Source of the DNA: Astrocystis sublimbata
Taxonomy: Eukaryota; Ascomycota; Sordariomycetes; Xylariales; Xylariaceae
Reading direction: 5' to 3'
NCBI GenBank assembly: GCA_022453515.1
Contig: JAJNNY010000013.1
Coordinates: 744,001-808,000, forward strand
Length of the DNA stretch: 64,000 nucleotides
Position 1 is the stretch's first letter. The number at the start of each line of letters is the position of its first letter. Made by a program: the position numbers and the translations under genes. Positions 20,755 through 31,850 of this stretch are shown one piece after another. The notes under the pieces are model-generated. The model did not search any database, had not been told where the DNA came from, and saw nothing but the letters and a program-made list of their open reading frames with translations.

Positions 20755-23182
20755 ATGTTTGCAAATAATCTTTCGTCGGCATCGAAAAAGCGAATTGTTG
20801 TTTGCTGCGACGGCACGTGGCAGAACTTGTAAGTGTCACTAGATCGCCGGAGCTTGGGTGACCAGAATACTGAGGATCTTAGCGACAATGGAACAGTCAA
20901 AGCAGGCGGACACACCACTCTTCAAGTTCCTTCCAATGTGACTCGTATCTCTAGATGCTTCAAGAGAACGTGTATTGATGGAACAGTGAGTAAATGCGTG
21001 CATCTCCTTCTTGATGCTGGAGGTCTCCCTATCAAGAGATCTCCTATTCTAAACAAGACAAAAGAATGGACAGTGACTTTAAATATCGCAGTTCCAAATC
21101 ATCTACTACCAATCCGGCGTAGGATCGAAATCCGGGGCCTTGGACAGACTGTTTGGCGGTGCATTCGGCATTGGTATAGCTGAGGTCAGTGTTGCCTATC
21201 TACAGAATACCCATGCAGATATACTCACAGTCAGTAGAACATCCGCGAAGCCTACGCCTTCATCTGTGCCAATTATGTCGACGGCGACGAGATTGTTCTG
21301 ATTGGCTTCAGTCGAGGTGCCTTCACGGCCAGGTCGATCGGCGGCATGGTGTCTGACCTTGGCCTTCTAACACGAGAGGGATTGGAATATTTCTACCCTA
21401 TTTTCAAAGACATGCAGAATTGGTCCAACGAACGCTATGATGACCCGTTCCCTACAATGCCCTTCACGGACAAGCCGAAAGGCCTGAATGCGGCGACTAC
21501 GTATCGCGAGCGACTCATTGAGGTAATCATCCTCACATGGAAAGCAGGTTTGCTGCGCTGACAAGACAACAGAAAGGGTACTCCCGTGCCAGAGGCAACA
21601 ATGGTCAAGGCAAATTGATCCAGGTTATGGCAATTGGTATGATCCATCTCAGGGATGTATTCATGAAGCTGTACTGACGAAGCTGGACAGGCGTGTGGGA
21701 CACTGTTGGATCGCTAGGCATACCGGACGTAGAGTTCCTGTCACGACTCGGCATCAAGCGCTGCACTCATGAATAAGTCTCTCTCGACTTGTGTTGACCG
21801 AGAATTGGAGCTAACGACATGCACGTATCAGTTCTACAATACCCACCTATCGAACAAGATCGTACACGGCTTCCATGCTCTGGCCCTCGACGAGACGAGA
21901 GGACCATTCACCCCAACACTCTGGGAGCGACGACCTCAAGAGCAGGCCACCTCCGATCTCCGACAAGTTTGGTTTCCCGGAAGCCATGCAAACATCGGAG
22001 GTGGCTATCCCGATCAGGGTGTTGCCGACACCACACTTGCTTGTACGTATTGACTATGTTCCTGTATTTCTGTCAGATCTAGTATCCGTTCTAGAAAACG
22101 AGTTGACATCATGCAAGGGATGATGGACCAGCTCCAATCAGTCGGTTGCGAGTTCAGAACCGATGCGCTCGAAAGGGCATACGCAGCTACTGTGAAGTAC
22201 TATATGACGCGAGAGAAGTCGAGTGTCCTAGCCAAAGGTGCACGACGACAAGCGAAGAAGCCGGCGATCTGGGCTGAGAAGTCCATCTACGAACCAAATC
22301 ACCCCATTCGTCCGTGGGCTCTTCACCAGATCCATTCTGCAAGAGGCGCCCTTTACAATATCCTCGGATCCGTTTCACGCGCACCTGGCATGTACAAGAA
22401 AATCGATCCGAAAAAAGGGAGCGCGCTACCGGACTTCTTGGAAGATACCAACGAGCGCATCCATCCCAGTGTCAGGGTGCGCCTGGCTTGTCAGGGCCTC
22501 GGGGTCAACGATTCTGGTGTCTGGCAGTGTCCATCGCTCCTCAAGGTGAGTGTCTCGGAACTGCATGTCATCCAGAGTTTATAAAATCCCGGGTTTTTAC
22601 TGATCACATCGCTAACTTGCATCATGGTAGTACTGGCGACCTCGGCGTGTCAATGAACAATTCCATGATCCGGTGTCTCGCGCATCAGTATGGGGACCAG
22701 TAAGCCCCGAAAACGAACCCGCCGCTACAGCTCCTCCACAAGAGCACGCAGAAAGTAGTGCAGCAGCGAACGATTCAAATGAGGCAAATGCAAGCAACGC
22801 AGAAAATGCAGCAGACGAAGCGACAGTCCCAGCAAGCAGCTTGCAGATGCTCAGCCAAAACCCCTCGGAACGATGGGTGTGGGAGTACGTCGGACCGGAG
22901 GGAACGGCGCCGCCCGTCAAGACATTGGTGGAGGAGAACCTCGGTCCATACGAGCAGCGATTGCTGGAGCTAGCGGCTGGCAAGGTGCATGTATGTGAAT
23001 TCGCAGAAAACCTGGAGCCCGATGACTTCATGGCATTTCATCTTGCGAGCTTCAAGAAGATGATGAGGCGGGCGCACAAGCGATGGCATCGCCTCGAGCG
23101 AAAGGCGAAGAAGACTGCACACTTGAGTCAGGGTGATGATACTGCGGAGGCGGAGGCGGAGGCGGAGAGTGCGCACGCATAA
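20755..23182 (+). CDS. DUF2235 alpha/beta-hydrolase (Tle1-like phospholipase fold; 9 exons)
   Basis: Exons: 20755-20828, 20883-20985, 21092-21184, 21238-21522, 21573-21636, 21691-21728 or -21773, 21832-22042, 22118-22545, 22631-23182. The product is about 615 residues with the shorter exon 6. DUF2235 proteins are serine hydrolases related to the catalytic part of bacterial Tle1; fungal roles are unknown. Motifs in order: VVCCDGTWQN, QVPSNVTRI, YYQSGVG, GFSRGAFTAR (nucleophile Ser in GxSxG), GVWDTVGSLG (Asp), HGFHALALDE, PGSHANIGGGY (His). The triad looks complete. The C-terminus is Ala/Glu-rich and low-complexity (EAEAEAE). Exon 6 is odd: its best protein end (CTHE at 21773) runs into a TAA with no GT donor, whereas a weak GTAGAG donor at 21729 keeps frame but drops 15 residues. 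All other introns are canonical. Confidence 0.85.
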
Positions 23183-23569
23183 GTCGTAGAAGGATTAAAT
23201 TGCTAGACTGTATTGATTAGACCAGTATTCTTATAGTGTATACTTACTTTTGAGCAAGACATTATGTTTTAGACAATGTTTTTATAATGATTCTTTTGAA
23301 TGCCTAAGTCTGTGTTCAATTTCCATGCGTTGATGATGCATGAGTGTGAATGGGGATGGGCACGCTTCCATAGATGCTGCCTGTCATCACGTGAAAGAAG
23401 CATCGACCTAGGCAGCAAGCAATTGTACCCTTTGCAACATATTCCGCAAAAGACGACTCGCCCGCCTCATTCCTCGTTTACGGCCAGTAAGACACTGAGA
23501 TGGGCACAGAACGCATGTGATCTTCAGAAACGCCAATTGAATAAACGCGCTGGCTTTTGAAAAGCAAAG
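23183..23569. other. Short intergenic region before ARL2
   Basis: It holds the 3' flank of the DUF2235 gene and the presumed ARL2 promoter. An 86-residue frame at 23300-23560 has no recognisable features and ends just before the ARL2 start. Confidence 0.45.
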
Positions 23570-24448
23570 ATGCTGTCGATTTTACGCAAGGCGCGGTTGA
23601 AGGACAAGGAGATGCGCATCCTGATGCTGTACGGCCTCACATTTCGGCAATCTTGCGATGATCACTCTAAATCGACTAAAATGGACTAATGAAGTGTTGA
23701 CGCTAGGGGCCTCGATAATGCGGGGAAGACGACGATTGTCAAAAAGATCATGAACGAGGATATTAACACCGTCAGTCCGACGCTGGGATTCATTATCAAG
23801 ACGATTGATTACGAAGGGTGGGCGCCTCTCTATTGGTCCTCCAATCAAATATGGCCTTCTTCCGTCGCTACAATGACACTGAATCGCAAGCTGACAAGTC
23901 TTTCCCAGGTATAAGCTGAATATCTGTGAGTGCACAAATGTAGCATTGATACCAATACAGACACGAGTCAGACCATTATCGCTGATGCTGACGAAAACGA
24001 CAGGGGACGTGGGCGGTCAGAAGACGCTGCGCTCGTACTGGCGTAACTATTTCGAGAAGACAGACGCCCTTATCTGGGTTGTCGACGCGACAGATCGCTT
24101 GCGCATCGACGACTGCCGCGAAGAGTTGCACGGGCTATTGCAGGAAGAGGTTAGTTAGAGCCCATCTCACCCACTCTACACAATCAATATCTCTTTCATT
24201 TCGATTCGCCATTGCTGACACTTACATTCACGAAGCGGCTTTCGGGCGCCAGTCTCCTCATCTTCGCCAACAAGACCGACGTCCAGGGATGCATGAGCGA
24301 GGCGGAGATCCTGCAGGGCCTGCAGCTCAAGGCCATCCGCTCCCATCAGTGGCATATCCTGCGCTGCAGCGCTATGACAGGGGTCAATCTGAATGAAGGG
24401 ATTGCATGGGTTGTGGAGGATGCCAAAGCAAGATTGTTTCTATATTGA
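23570..24448 (+). CDS. ARL2: ADP-ribosylation factor-like GTPase ARL2 (Alp41/Cin4 orthologue; 5 exons)
   Basis: A small GTPase that works with tubulin cofactors in microtubule biogenesis (Cin4 in budding yeast, Alp41 in fission yeast). Exons 23570-23628, 23707-23817, 23909-23925, 24004-24149 and 24236-24448 join in phase to 181 residues, the family's usual size. The N-terminus [18 protein letters not shown] is typical of ARL2 and lacks the Gly2 of myristoylated ARFs. Guanine-nucleotide motifs: P-loop GLDNAGKTT (21-29), switch I around SPTLGF, WDVGGQ (63-68), NKTD (123-126) and CSAMTG. All key residues are present, so it should be functional. Exon 3 is a 17-nt microexon encoding only YKLNI plus part codons. 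Being universally conserved, it marks this part of the window as core genome. Confidence 0.95.
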
Positions 24449-25167
24449 GCAGATAATGAATTGGGAGGTCGCTATCAAACTGGCTCGCGTATTTGCTCCT
24501 ACTAAGACCATACCGTGAGGTGCCCAGGAATGTGCCCGCTTCTCTTCTAGTAGCCACTGGTGCTGACTGCAAGTCACACGTCTAGGCATCATGTTATGCC
24601 TACCGGGTCACGTATCGATAGAAATCAAACGATACTATCAGTTTTTTGTAATCAATGGGAGTCAATATAGAAGAGTACTGGGATGAGGAGACGAGAGTCT
24701 GAGTAAGCGGCCCTCATTCTATGGCACAGCTAGCAAGGCCAAGCTCTCGAGTTAGCATATGATCTTCTATTTGACCTTGTTGAGGCACGGGTTAGCTATT
24801 TGTACCATCCTTGGCCATGCAGTCATCAAAACTGTGAGTGTTTCCTAGGTTTATGTCATCAAATATTGTCGTCATGCCGTTTTGGTATGAGGCGCGTTGG
24901 TGTAATGCAGTTTGGTGCAATATGTTTCCCTTAACTGGGGTAACTGGGGGTCAGTATTGGCGCCCGTTACGGAAGGATCATTACGATCTTCAAGAGACAT
25001 GATAGTGTTGGGGCTATAACCTTGCATGTCTCTCCATGTTGGTCGCGTGGGGAATGATGCCGCATCAATCTCTCCCTGCATATAAGACTGTTTTTTTACT
25101 CACCAGGAGCTGCGCGTAGAGCTTCGCATTTTCGAGTTCCGGCTGAAGCTGATGATAAGTCTCACTG
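24449..25167. other. Intergenic between ARL2 and acyltransferase
   Basis: It contains the ARL2 3' flank and the acyltransferase promoter. I see no gene, repeat or clear regulatory site here. Confidence 0.45.
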
Positions 25168-26754
25168 GTGGGCTCAAGGAGAGAGTCAATATTCAATACT
25201 GGAGTGAGAATCATTCAAGGGCGAACGAACATGTCTATTGTCTCTCCTACGGCTGCCATTAGCCATAATTCTCTCCGCCGCCCCCTCAGCAATCTGGAAT
25301 TGTTCTTTGAGTCACTGTCTGAGACTGGAAAGTCTCTGAATCGCGAACACTGGACCATTCACTTCGCATTGCGCCTTGGCTTCCTATCCTCAGTCACTGA
25401 TCCTATTTCGCAGCTTCGTCGTGCGTGGCAGATCTTGCGCTTCCGACACCCGGCTTTAGGAGCCGTGATACAAGAGTCCGACCCAGAGAGCAACTCCAAA
25501 CGGGCATCTCTGTTCTCAGAACCTGTTGACATTGAAAATTGGGCCAACGACACCTTCATCGTGTGTCGCGATTATGTCGACGCAAACCAGTTGTTCTCAT
25601 GTCTATACTCCACTCCGACGGCGACCTGCTACTGGCTTCCCATCTCGTCTGAGCTTGTCATCCGATCATCGCACTGGCGCATCGACGGTGTCGGCATGGC
25701 GAAGCTAGGCCATGAATTCATGACTGTTCTCGCAAGATCAATGGCACTCAAAGTGGATGCACCATTGGAAGGCTTGCTCTCCGGGGAAGCGACGCTTGAC
25801 CCTGGACTATCACAGAGCCTTGAGGACTTAGCGCGAGCGCAGTCGTCGTATATACGATCGACATCTCACCAGGGAGATCCGATCCTGGCAGCTGCCGCCG
25901 ACGAGTTGCTCGGGATATTCTTGCGCGGGGTGCCAAGTATCGGCTTGCCCACACGAGAATCTACTTCTGCGGTCCCCGGTCCCAGCGAACGATGTTATAC
26001 CCAGCTCAGCGCTGAACATACTGCTTCTATTGCAGCGGCCTGCCGCGAAAAGGGCATCAAGGTGACGAGCGCCGTGCACGCGGCCATCGTGCGAGTCACC
26101 GCCCGCTTCCCGCAGCATCCACTGTGCAAGTCTTACGCCGCGTTCGTTCCCGTTGATTTGCGGCGCGCGCTTGAGGATACGGCCACATCGGAGACAAAGG
26201 AAGTGTCAAAGGTCGTCGGTCTGTATTTCTCAGGCCTGCCAGTTTGCGTGGATTCGGTGTTCGAGAAGAGCTTTGAAGACATAGCGAGGGATCTTGCCAT
26301 CGTCTATGCTCGAGATCTCCTGGATTTCTGGAAGCCCCCTGGAAATGCTGAGCATCAATATGGGGACGCGATAGGGATGTTAGATCTCGTAGAGCCATAC
26401 GTGCAGCGAACGACTACACTATTCAACGCGCCTGTCCCTGAGGGCCTTCCTCCGGTCCAGACGCCGGACCTGAGCAGTCTCGGTAAGATGGAATCTTCGA
26501 TACAGCGGGAATATGAGGTGGAAAGCAGCGACGGTGGTACGGTTAACGACGCAAAAGTGAAGGTTTTGGATTTCTGGGTGGGCACTGAGATGTTGACTAG
26601 GAACGTGCAGTTTCACGTCTGGAGTTGGAACCAGTCGCTTCGTCTTGGGGTTTGCTATAACACGAGCTTCTACGAAAAGACATTCGTGGATGATATCCTA
26701 ACTATGGTGACTCGGGAACTGACGCTTGGTTGCGGAATAGACGGTGACAAGTAG
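25168..26754 (+). CDS. Condensation-fold (HxxxDG) acyltransferase, Tri3/alcohol-acetyltransferase-like
   Basis: A single-exon, 528-residue protein (507 if started at the in-frame ATG at 25231, which directly precedes the conserved-looking region). HWRIDG at residues 169-174 gives the HxxxDG active site shared by BAHD, carnitine and NRPS-condensation-like acyltransferases. The later segment AAFVPVDLRRAL fits the fungal group that includes trichothecene 15-O-acetyltransferase (Tri3) and related enzymes. Such enzymes transfer acyl-CoA groups to hydroxyls of small molecules. No DFGWG motif typical of plant BAHD enzymes is seen. It lies 165 bp from the convergent SDR gene, so the two could belong to one small pathway, but no core biosynthetic gene is near. 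Substrate unknown; the fold assignment is by motif only. Confidence 0.72.
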   Translation: MGSRRESIFNTGVRIIQGRTNMSIVSPTAAISHNSLRRPLSNLELFFESLSETGKSLNREHWTIHFALRLGFLSSVTDPISQLRRAWQILRFRHPALGAVIQESDPESNSKRASLFSEPVDIENWANDTFIVCRDYVDANQLFSCLYSTPTATCYWLPISSELVIRSSHWRIDGVGMAKLGHEFMTVLARSMALKVDAPLEGLLSGEATLDPGLSQSLEDLARAQSSYIRSTSHQGDPILAAAADELLGIFLRGVPSIGLPTRESTSAVPGPSERCYTQLSAEHTASIAAACREKGIKVTSAVHAAIVRVTARFPQHPLCKSYAAFVPVDLRRALEDTATSETKEVSKVVGLYFSGLPVCVDSVFEKSFEDIARDLAIVYARDLLDFWKPPGNAEHQYGDAIGMLDLVEPYVQRTTTLFNAPVPEGLPPVQTPDLSSLGKMESSIQREYEVESSDGGTVNDAKVKVLDFWVGTEMLTRNVQFHVWSWNQSLRLGVCYNTSFYEKTFVDDILTMVTRELTLGCGIDGDK

Positions 26755-26918
26755 TAAGAGATGCACGCTTTATCTATTCAATAACCGAGTTTCTGACTTG
26801 AGGAATTTGGGGCTATCGGAATGTTGATGCATTCATTTTTTCTGACAAGAATTTCTAGACGTGAACATTATGAAAAACACATATTATTCGGTGACTACCT
26901 ATGTACCTAGTGACTGGA

Positions 26919-27951
26919 TCATGGCTGAACAACATCTGTACTCTTAGCCACCTCTTCCCACGCATCGCAGATCTTGATCATATCCTCACACTTGGCCCTG
27001 ATCCTTCCCCAGCCGTCGCTACCCAAAGGTACCCGAAGCGGGATTTCTTTGCCCGCAGCCACGCCTGTTCCCTTGACCAGGTCAACTATGACCCGAACGG
27101 CCTTCTCCGCGTCTCCGGGCTCATTGCCCACTAGACCACTCTCGACGTCGCGTACGGTTGCATTGAAACCAGCGTAGTCGGGCACGCGAGGCGGCACGTG
27201 GTTGATCTTAGCAAAAACGCGGGTGCCGAAGTACCCAGGCTCGACAATGAGGACTTTGATGCCTGGAGCAAACATTTCTAGCTCTTTAGCGAGACATTCG
27301 GCTGCACCTAGATGTCAAACCCCGGGTTTTAGTATCATGCATATGTCGTATTGTCTAACTTCGAAAGCTTTGCTAGTATTTGGAGTTTCAGAGCCGACAT
27401 GAAAATAGATGATTAAACGTACCTTCAAGTGCACACTTGCTCGCGCAATACCCGGATGCACCAGGATCGGCATACCAACCAGCTTGAGAACTCATGTATA
27501 AGAGTGTGCCCTTTCCCTTGGCCCGGAGTCTGGGCAGCAGCGATCTAGTGATGTTCATAGGACCGTGGAAGTTTGTTCTCATGACATCTTCGAGCTCTTG
27601 GGATCTTGAACATAGATCTTGTTAGTTCCAGTCACTATCGGAGTCTCAAGGTAGTTCGTCTTACGTCAACTCTTCAACGGCACCGCTGAGGATATAACCG
27701 GCATTATTGACAACAACATCGATGCCGCCCGGATACATATTCCAGGCCTCGGCCATCTTTGCCTCGATCTCTGAGGCTGGGGCCGCAACATCGAGCTCTA
27801 GGATCGCGGCGCCGGTATCCTTCAGATGGGCGAGCTTGGTCTCGGAGTTGCGGCCTGTCGCGATGATATTGTCGCCTGCTTCGCGGAGTTGGCGCACGAA
27901 GAGCTCGCCGAAGCCGCTGGAACAACCGGTTACGAGCCAGGTTTGAGGCAT
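26919..27951 (-). CDS. Classical short-chain dehydrogenase/reductase (3 exons)
   Basis: Minus-strand exons 27951-27665, 27604-27423 and 27307-26919 join in phase to 285 residues. The cofactor motif TGCSSGFG (residues 8-15), followed by ATGRN after strand 2, suggests NADP(H). NNAGY marks the NNAG motif. The catalytic set is N107, S134/S135, Y148 and K152 (YCASK). The C-terminal region has VEPGYFGT, as in many fungal retinol-dehydrogenase-like SDRs. No signal or transmembrane segment is seen, so it is presumably cytosolic. The start was set at 27951 because MPQTWLVTG is the usual beginning of the family; an ATG 15 nt upstream adds MKLET. It converges on the acyltransferase gene. Substrate unknown. 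Confidence 0.9.
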
Positions 27952-30063
27952 AGTCTCCAATTTCAACTCTTATCCTGAATGGTAGTACGGTATCCAGTTT
28001 CCTGAATCGTTGGCAATCGCATTAGGTTGTTGAATGAAACCAATCACTTATTCTAGCAATAGTTTCATATTTTTATGCCCTAACACGGATCTAAAATTCA
28101 ATACTTAAGTACCTATTTATAATTATAGAGAACTCCCCGCCCCGGAACTTTCGATGCATATCGAAGAAGCCAACAAGTTAGGATTATGTAAGCAGTACGT
28201 TGGACTCCATCGATGTCAATGTGACCCAACCATCGGGCACCCGAATGTAACGCTGCACTAATGGAAGGGAACTATATAATTACGACTGCCCACTCTCATC
28301 TTACATACATCCTTACTCATAATAGGCGTTTACCATCGAAACCCACGCGGGGACTCAGCTGACGTAATCCAGAGCTCCTCTCGGTACCTGATTTTATGAT
28401 TGTTGTTTGCACCAATAGAGTTAAGAGTTCAAGACTTAGCAACTCGACATTGGATTGTCATTAGTTTCAAGGTTGCATACCTGGTGACATAGATTGGCCG
28501 ACGACGGTTCGCTTCAGGGTAGTATTGATCGACCAACTGCACTGTTACGCACTGCTGCTACCCAGGAGCGGCAGGCGGAAAATACTAGTTGCCCAAAAAC
28601 ACTATGTCTTCCAACCAAGGTCGCTAGATGGCCAAGTCTCTCTCAGCAAAATCACCGCACGCATGGTCGATTACAGACTCAGAGGCAAGGCCCAGGAGGT
28701 AGGGGAGACTCGGCAAAATGCTAGGCAGATCAAAGACCAGATGAGGGGCAAAACAGCTGCGCTCCATCGTGTTGAAGTCGGAATGAGATTATTAGTTAGG
28801 ACCACGATACAATAAAATAAACTTCTGGGTCTGTGCTTCTTAGAAAGCATGTTCCAGTGGCACTCTGCTTCTGGAGAACCCTGAGTGTGGCTGTGCTCAT
28901 TATATTGCAAGATTTACGCACCATAGCTTGTATCGGAACCCATAGCGCCTCCCCGAGCCGTTGGCATGAAAGCCGGAGCGGCGGATGCAGTCCCAACCGC
29001 AGGCGAACAGGAACAGACGCCGTTCGGGGCCAGACGAGCTAGCTGCATGGGCAAACACATGGCCTACTAAGAGATGATGTCTTACATTCTAGCCCGCTTG
29101 ATCTGGCAGGTTGACATGAGGCGGCTGGATCCAGTATATGGCAATGTGGGCGAAGACACTGTCGGAGGTGCGCAAGGCAGGACGATGAAGAATGAGTTCC
29201 AGCTGTATTACAACTTTGCAAGTCGTGTAAACGGGCCTGTTGTACAGTTCATGTTGAGTACGGACATGGTATCCATACGAATATGAGAATATTACGTGAG
29301 ACTTACAAGAGAACCTTGAGCTTGAGGGGCTAGGGGAGTTTTTGTTTGTTTACATTAGCCAAACCGTTTCGGAATTCGTCTTAAGAACTATTTGTTTATA
29401 TCACGAGAATTTACTGTACTCCGAGGCCACATACTCTCGAAAGAGCCTGAGCTGAGCAGTGAGCAAACGCAGCACGCTCAGACTCCAGAACCACAATGAC
29501 GCATTACAATCACTTTCGGCATAGATCCAGCAGGCATTGTTTCCTAGGCGAGCCATTTTAACAACGTCCCGAGCTGGTTACACACCCTGTCCACGCTATG
29601 GGCGGGATACGTACGTATCCACAAATACCTCCGAATAGTAGTCTCAGTCTCGTGAACCAAGAGCCAATTCGCAGCTTCTACTTGAGCTGACTTGCTCCGA
29701 TATTGGATTGAAATGGTAATTAGCACGTGTGGACCGTAGATAAAAACATTTCCAATTCGAAGGGCGATGCAACCTTGGAAGTCTTGTGGATTCGGCACAG
29801 ACAGTAGAAATCTGACAGTTGGCACACCTCGGTCAGCATTAAAAGCAATAAAAACCCATTATCGGTATTTCCTTGGGCCCACAGCGTCTACCTGCCCTAC
29901 TGTACACTAAGGAGGAGCCACCGTACCGGGTAGGGCCAAGGCAGGCTCGGCGAGTTCCAGTTGAAACCTTCTCTTGATTAGTGTCCCGCACTGTACCACG
30001 AGCTAGGTGTAAGTACCTACCACTACTGCTTTCCTTTCAGATCACCAATACCCTGAAGCGCAA
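27952..30063. other. Divergent intergenic region, no supported gene
   Basis: About 2.1 kb between the SDR (-) and the F-box-like gene (+). Base composition shifts between AT-rich (about 28020-28150) and mixed stretches. Frames such as 28525-28815 and 29074-29286 show neither domains nor plausible splice partners. It could contain old degraded mobile DNA, but nothing specific is recognisable. Confidence 0.45.
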
Positions 30064-31293
30064 ATGATATTGCTGTACGAAGACAATCTTAGGTATGAGC
30101 GACGTTCCGAAACCAACCCCGCAATCTCTCTCATTGAATCCATACCTGCCGATCTGGTTGCGCCACTACTTTCGCATTGCCACTCTCTAGACGACCTCAA
30201 CGCTGTAATTCATGCCTCACCTATCCTCTACCATGGATTCCTGGCTGCAAAGGGAACCATCCTCCTGGCGCTACTTGCGGCAGATATTGGACCTGGAATC
30301 CGAGATGCTCTCGCTCTTGCTCAGATTGGTCAGGGTAGCAACCTGGATCGGCATTCAGCCGACTATTGGGTCGAGGCCGAGCGGGCCATTCAATTATATG
30401 CCGGCCTTCCACCTGTCACGTTGGCCGCCAGGGGAATCTCAACCGAGCTTGTTGTTAAGATGATCCAATTCAATCGGACAACTCAGTTCTTTGTTAACTG
30501 GTTTGCATATGCCAAGCTGTTATTATTCCAACAAGAAGTGCCTACCGCCTGTTATCCAATTACCTCACATGAGCGCCACCGCATTTCACAGGCACTTGTT
30601 CGTCATCAGGTTTTGATGAACATCCACTCGGCCCATGATTCTGCATCTCCACGGCTGGAAACAGTGCGTCGTGACTTCTTCGCCCTTTTCCGCGCGTGGG
30701 AGCTGGACCAGATATACGAAATCAACAATTTCATAAACAAGTTTGCTTACGGGGTTCCAAGACGTAGCACTAATACCTCTGTTCTCTCTTACCTACAAGA
30801 CATCGCGCTCCTCCGGCGTGTTTTCGTATCTAAGACGCAGCAGGACCCGGATCTAGAAGGTCGGCTCCGAGCTGGGTTCAGACGAGACGTAACAAATAAC
30901 AGCCAGTATTACGGGTCCTCCCTCAACTGGCTTCAAGGAAGCCATTTGTTTCCGGCGCGGGCAGAAGTCGATCCTTCCGCGCCGCCCACTTTCCTTACGC
31001 GTCATGAAATCCAAAGGGCAATCCAAGAGGCAAAGGCTATCAAAGAAAGGGAAGAGCTCTATGTATATGAACAGGAATTACCAGCTCTAATCGCAGGCTA
31101 CACAGCCTCAGATCCCCCCTATGGATGGGTCGACGCAATGGGAGGTCTTAGCTGTTGTCGCTGGGGCGTTGACTTGATCCAAACACGCCGCCCAGAATCA
31201 TCAGTGGAAGACAGGATGAACGCAAAAAAAAAAAGCTGGCGAGGTGGTGCGTGCTTGGAGTTATATTTTGGGACAAACAGCGAGTTGGTTTGA
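30064..31293 (+). CDS. F-box-like fungal protein of unknown function
   Basis: A single-exon frame of 409 residues. Residues ~22-66 resemble a fungal F-box: IESIPADLVAPLLSHC followed by a SLDDLNAVIHASP helix. If real, this would link targets to an SCF ubiquitin ligase. The rest is helical, with no recognisable repeat such as LRR or WD40, which is usual for the large lineage-specific F-box-like families of Pezizomycotina. Near the 3' end a run of 11 A (about 31225) encodes lysines within MNAKKKSW; a length error there would change the last ~25 residues. No targeting signal is seen. The gene sits in the accessory-looking stretch between the SDR and a small membrane-protein gene. Confidence 0.6.
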   Translation: MILLYEDNLRYERRSETNPAISLIESIPADLVAPLLSHCHSLDDLNAVIHASPILYHGFLAAKGTILLALLAADIGPGIRDALALAQIGQGSNLDRHSADYWVEAERAIQLYAGLPPVTLAARGISTELVVKMIQFNRTTQFFVNWFAYAKLLLFQQEVPTACYPITSHERHRISQALVRHQVLMNIHSAHDSASPRLETVRRDFFALFRAWELDQIYEINNFINKFAYGVPRRSTNTSVLSYLQDIALLRRVFVSKTQQDPDLEGRLRAGFRRDVTNNSQYYGSSLNWLQGSHLFPARAEVDPSAPPTFLTRHEIQRAIQEAKAIKEREELYVYEQELPALIAGYTASDPPYGWVDAMGGLSCCRWGVDLIQTRRPESSVEDRMNAKKKSWRGGACLELYFGTNSELV

Positions 31294-31850
31294 TTAAGGC
31301 CCAGACACCTGAGACCACTGGATTCGAAACCGACTGGCTGCTAACTATATGGGACGATATGGTACGGGTCAGACGGAAACCGACTCCCAGGCGAATACCT
31401 GTTGATTGGAGCACTGACGAGGACTGAATGAGTGCGAGACTGCTCGTCGGTGTGGGAAGTACTCCATAATCTTTCTTTTAAAGCTGTATTTGATGATCCT
31501 GCTGTGTTGTTCGTCCGCGGGAGTGGCGGATCGGGGACTGGAATTTCGGGAAATTCGCACAGCTGTTCCCAGCCATGCCCAAGTCTATACTCCAGTCTTC
31601 TGTCTTCTGGAACAAGCTCTCGTATTTGTTTGGAATAGTAGCCAGCCTGGGCCACGTGTGTGGCATGGCAGCTGCAGTGACTCAGCCTGCATCTCGGAAG
31701 CTTAACTCGACCCCTCCTCGTATGAGTCTACTACCGTGTCCACTCTGCTTCACCATACAGCATATATAAATATTGGAATGATCCGGGACCCTAGTGTGGT
31801 TTGCCAAGCAGTGAAAACACTTGTTCCAATCATCTACACACACTCCTAAT
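31294..31850. other. Intergenic between F-box-like and membrane-protein genes
   Basis: Overlapping short frames occur on both strands (31341-31769) but none has recognisable features or splice partners. A CATATATAAAT at 31759-31769 could be the TATA element for the gene starting at 31851. Confidence 0.4.

Noticed and set aside
20829..20865. 37-nt intron ending at ACCAG in the DUF2235 gene
   Set aside because: Breaks the reading frame; the acceptor at 20882 gives a 54-nt intron, a branch-like CTGAG and the expected DGTWQNFDNG junction.
15882..27951. A secondary-metabolite cluster spanning the oxidoreductase, kinase-like gene, DUF2235, acyltransferase and SDR
   Set aside because: No core synthase (PKS, NRPS, terpene cyclase) or pathway regulator, and the conserved housekeeping gene ARL2 sits inside.
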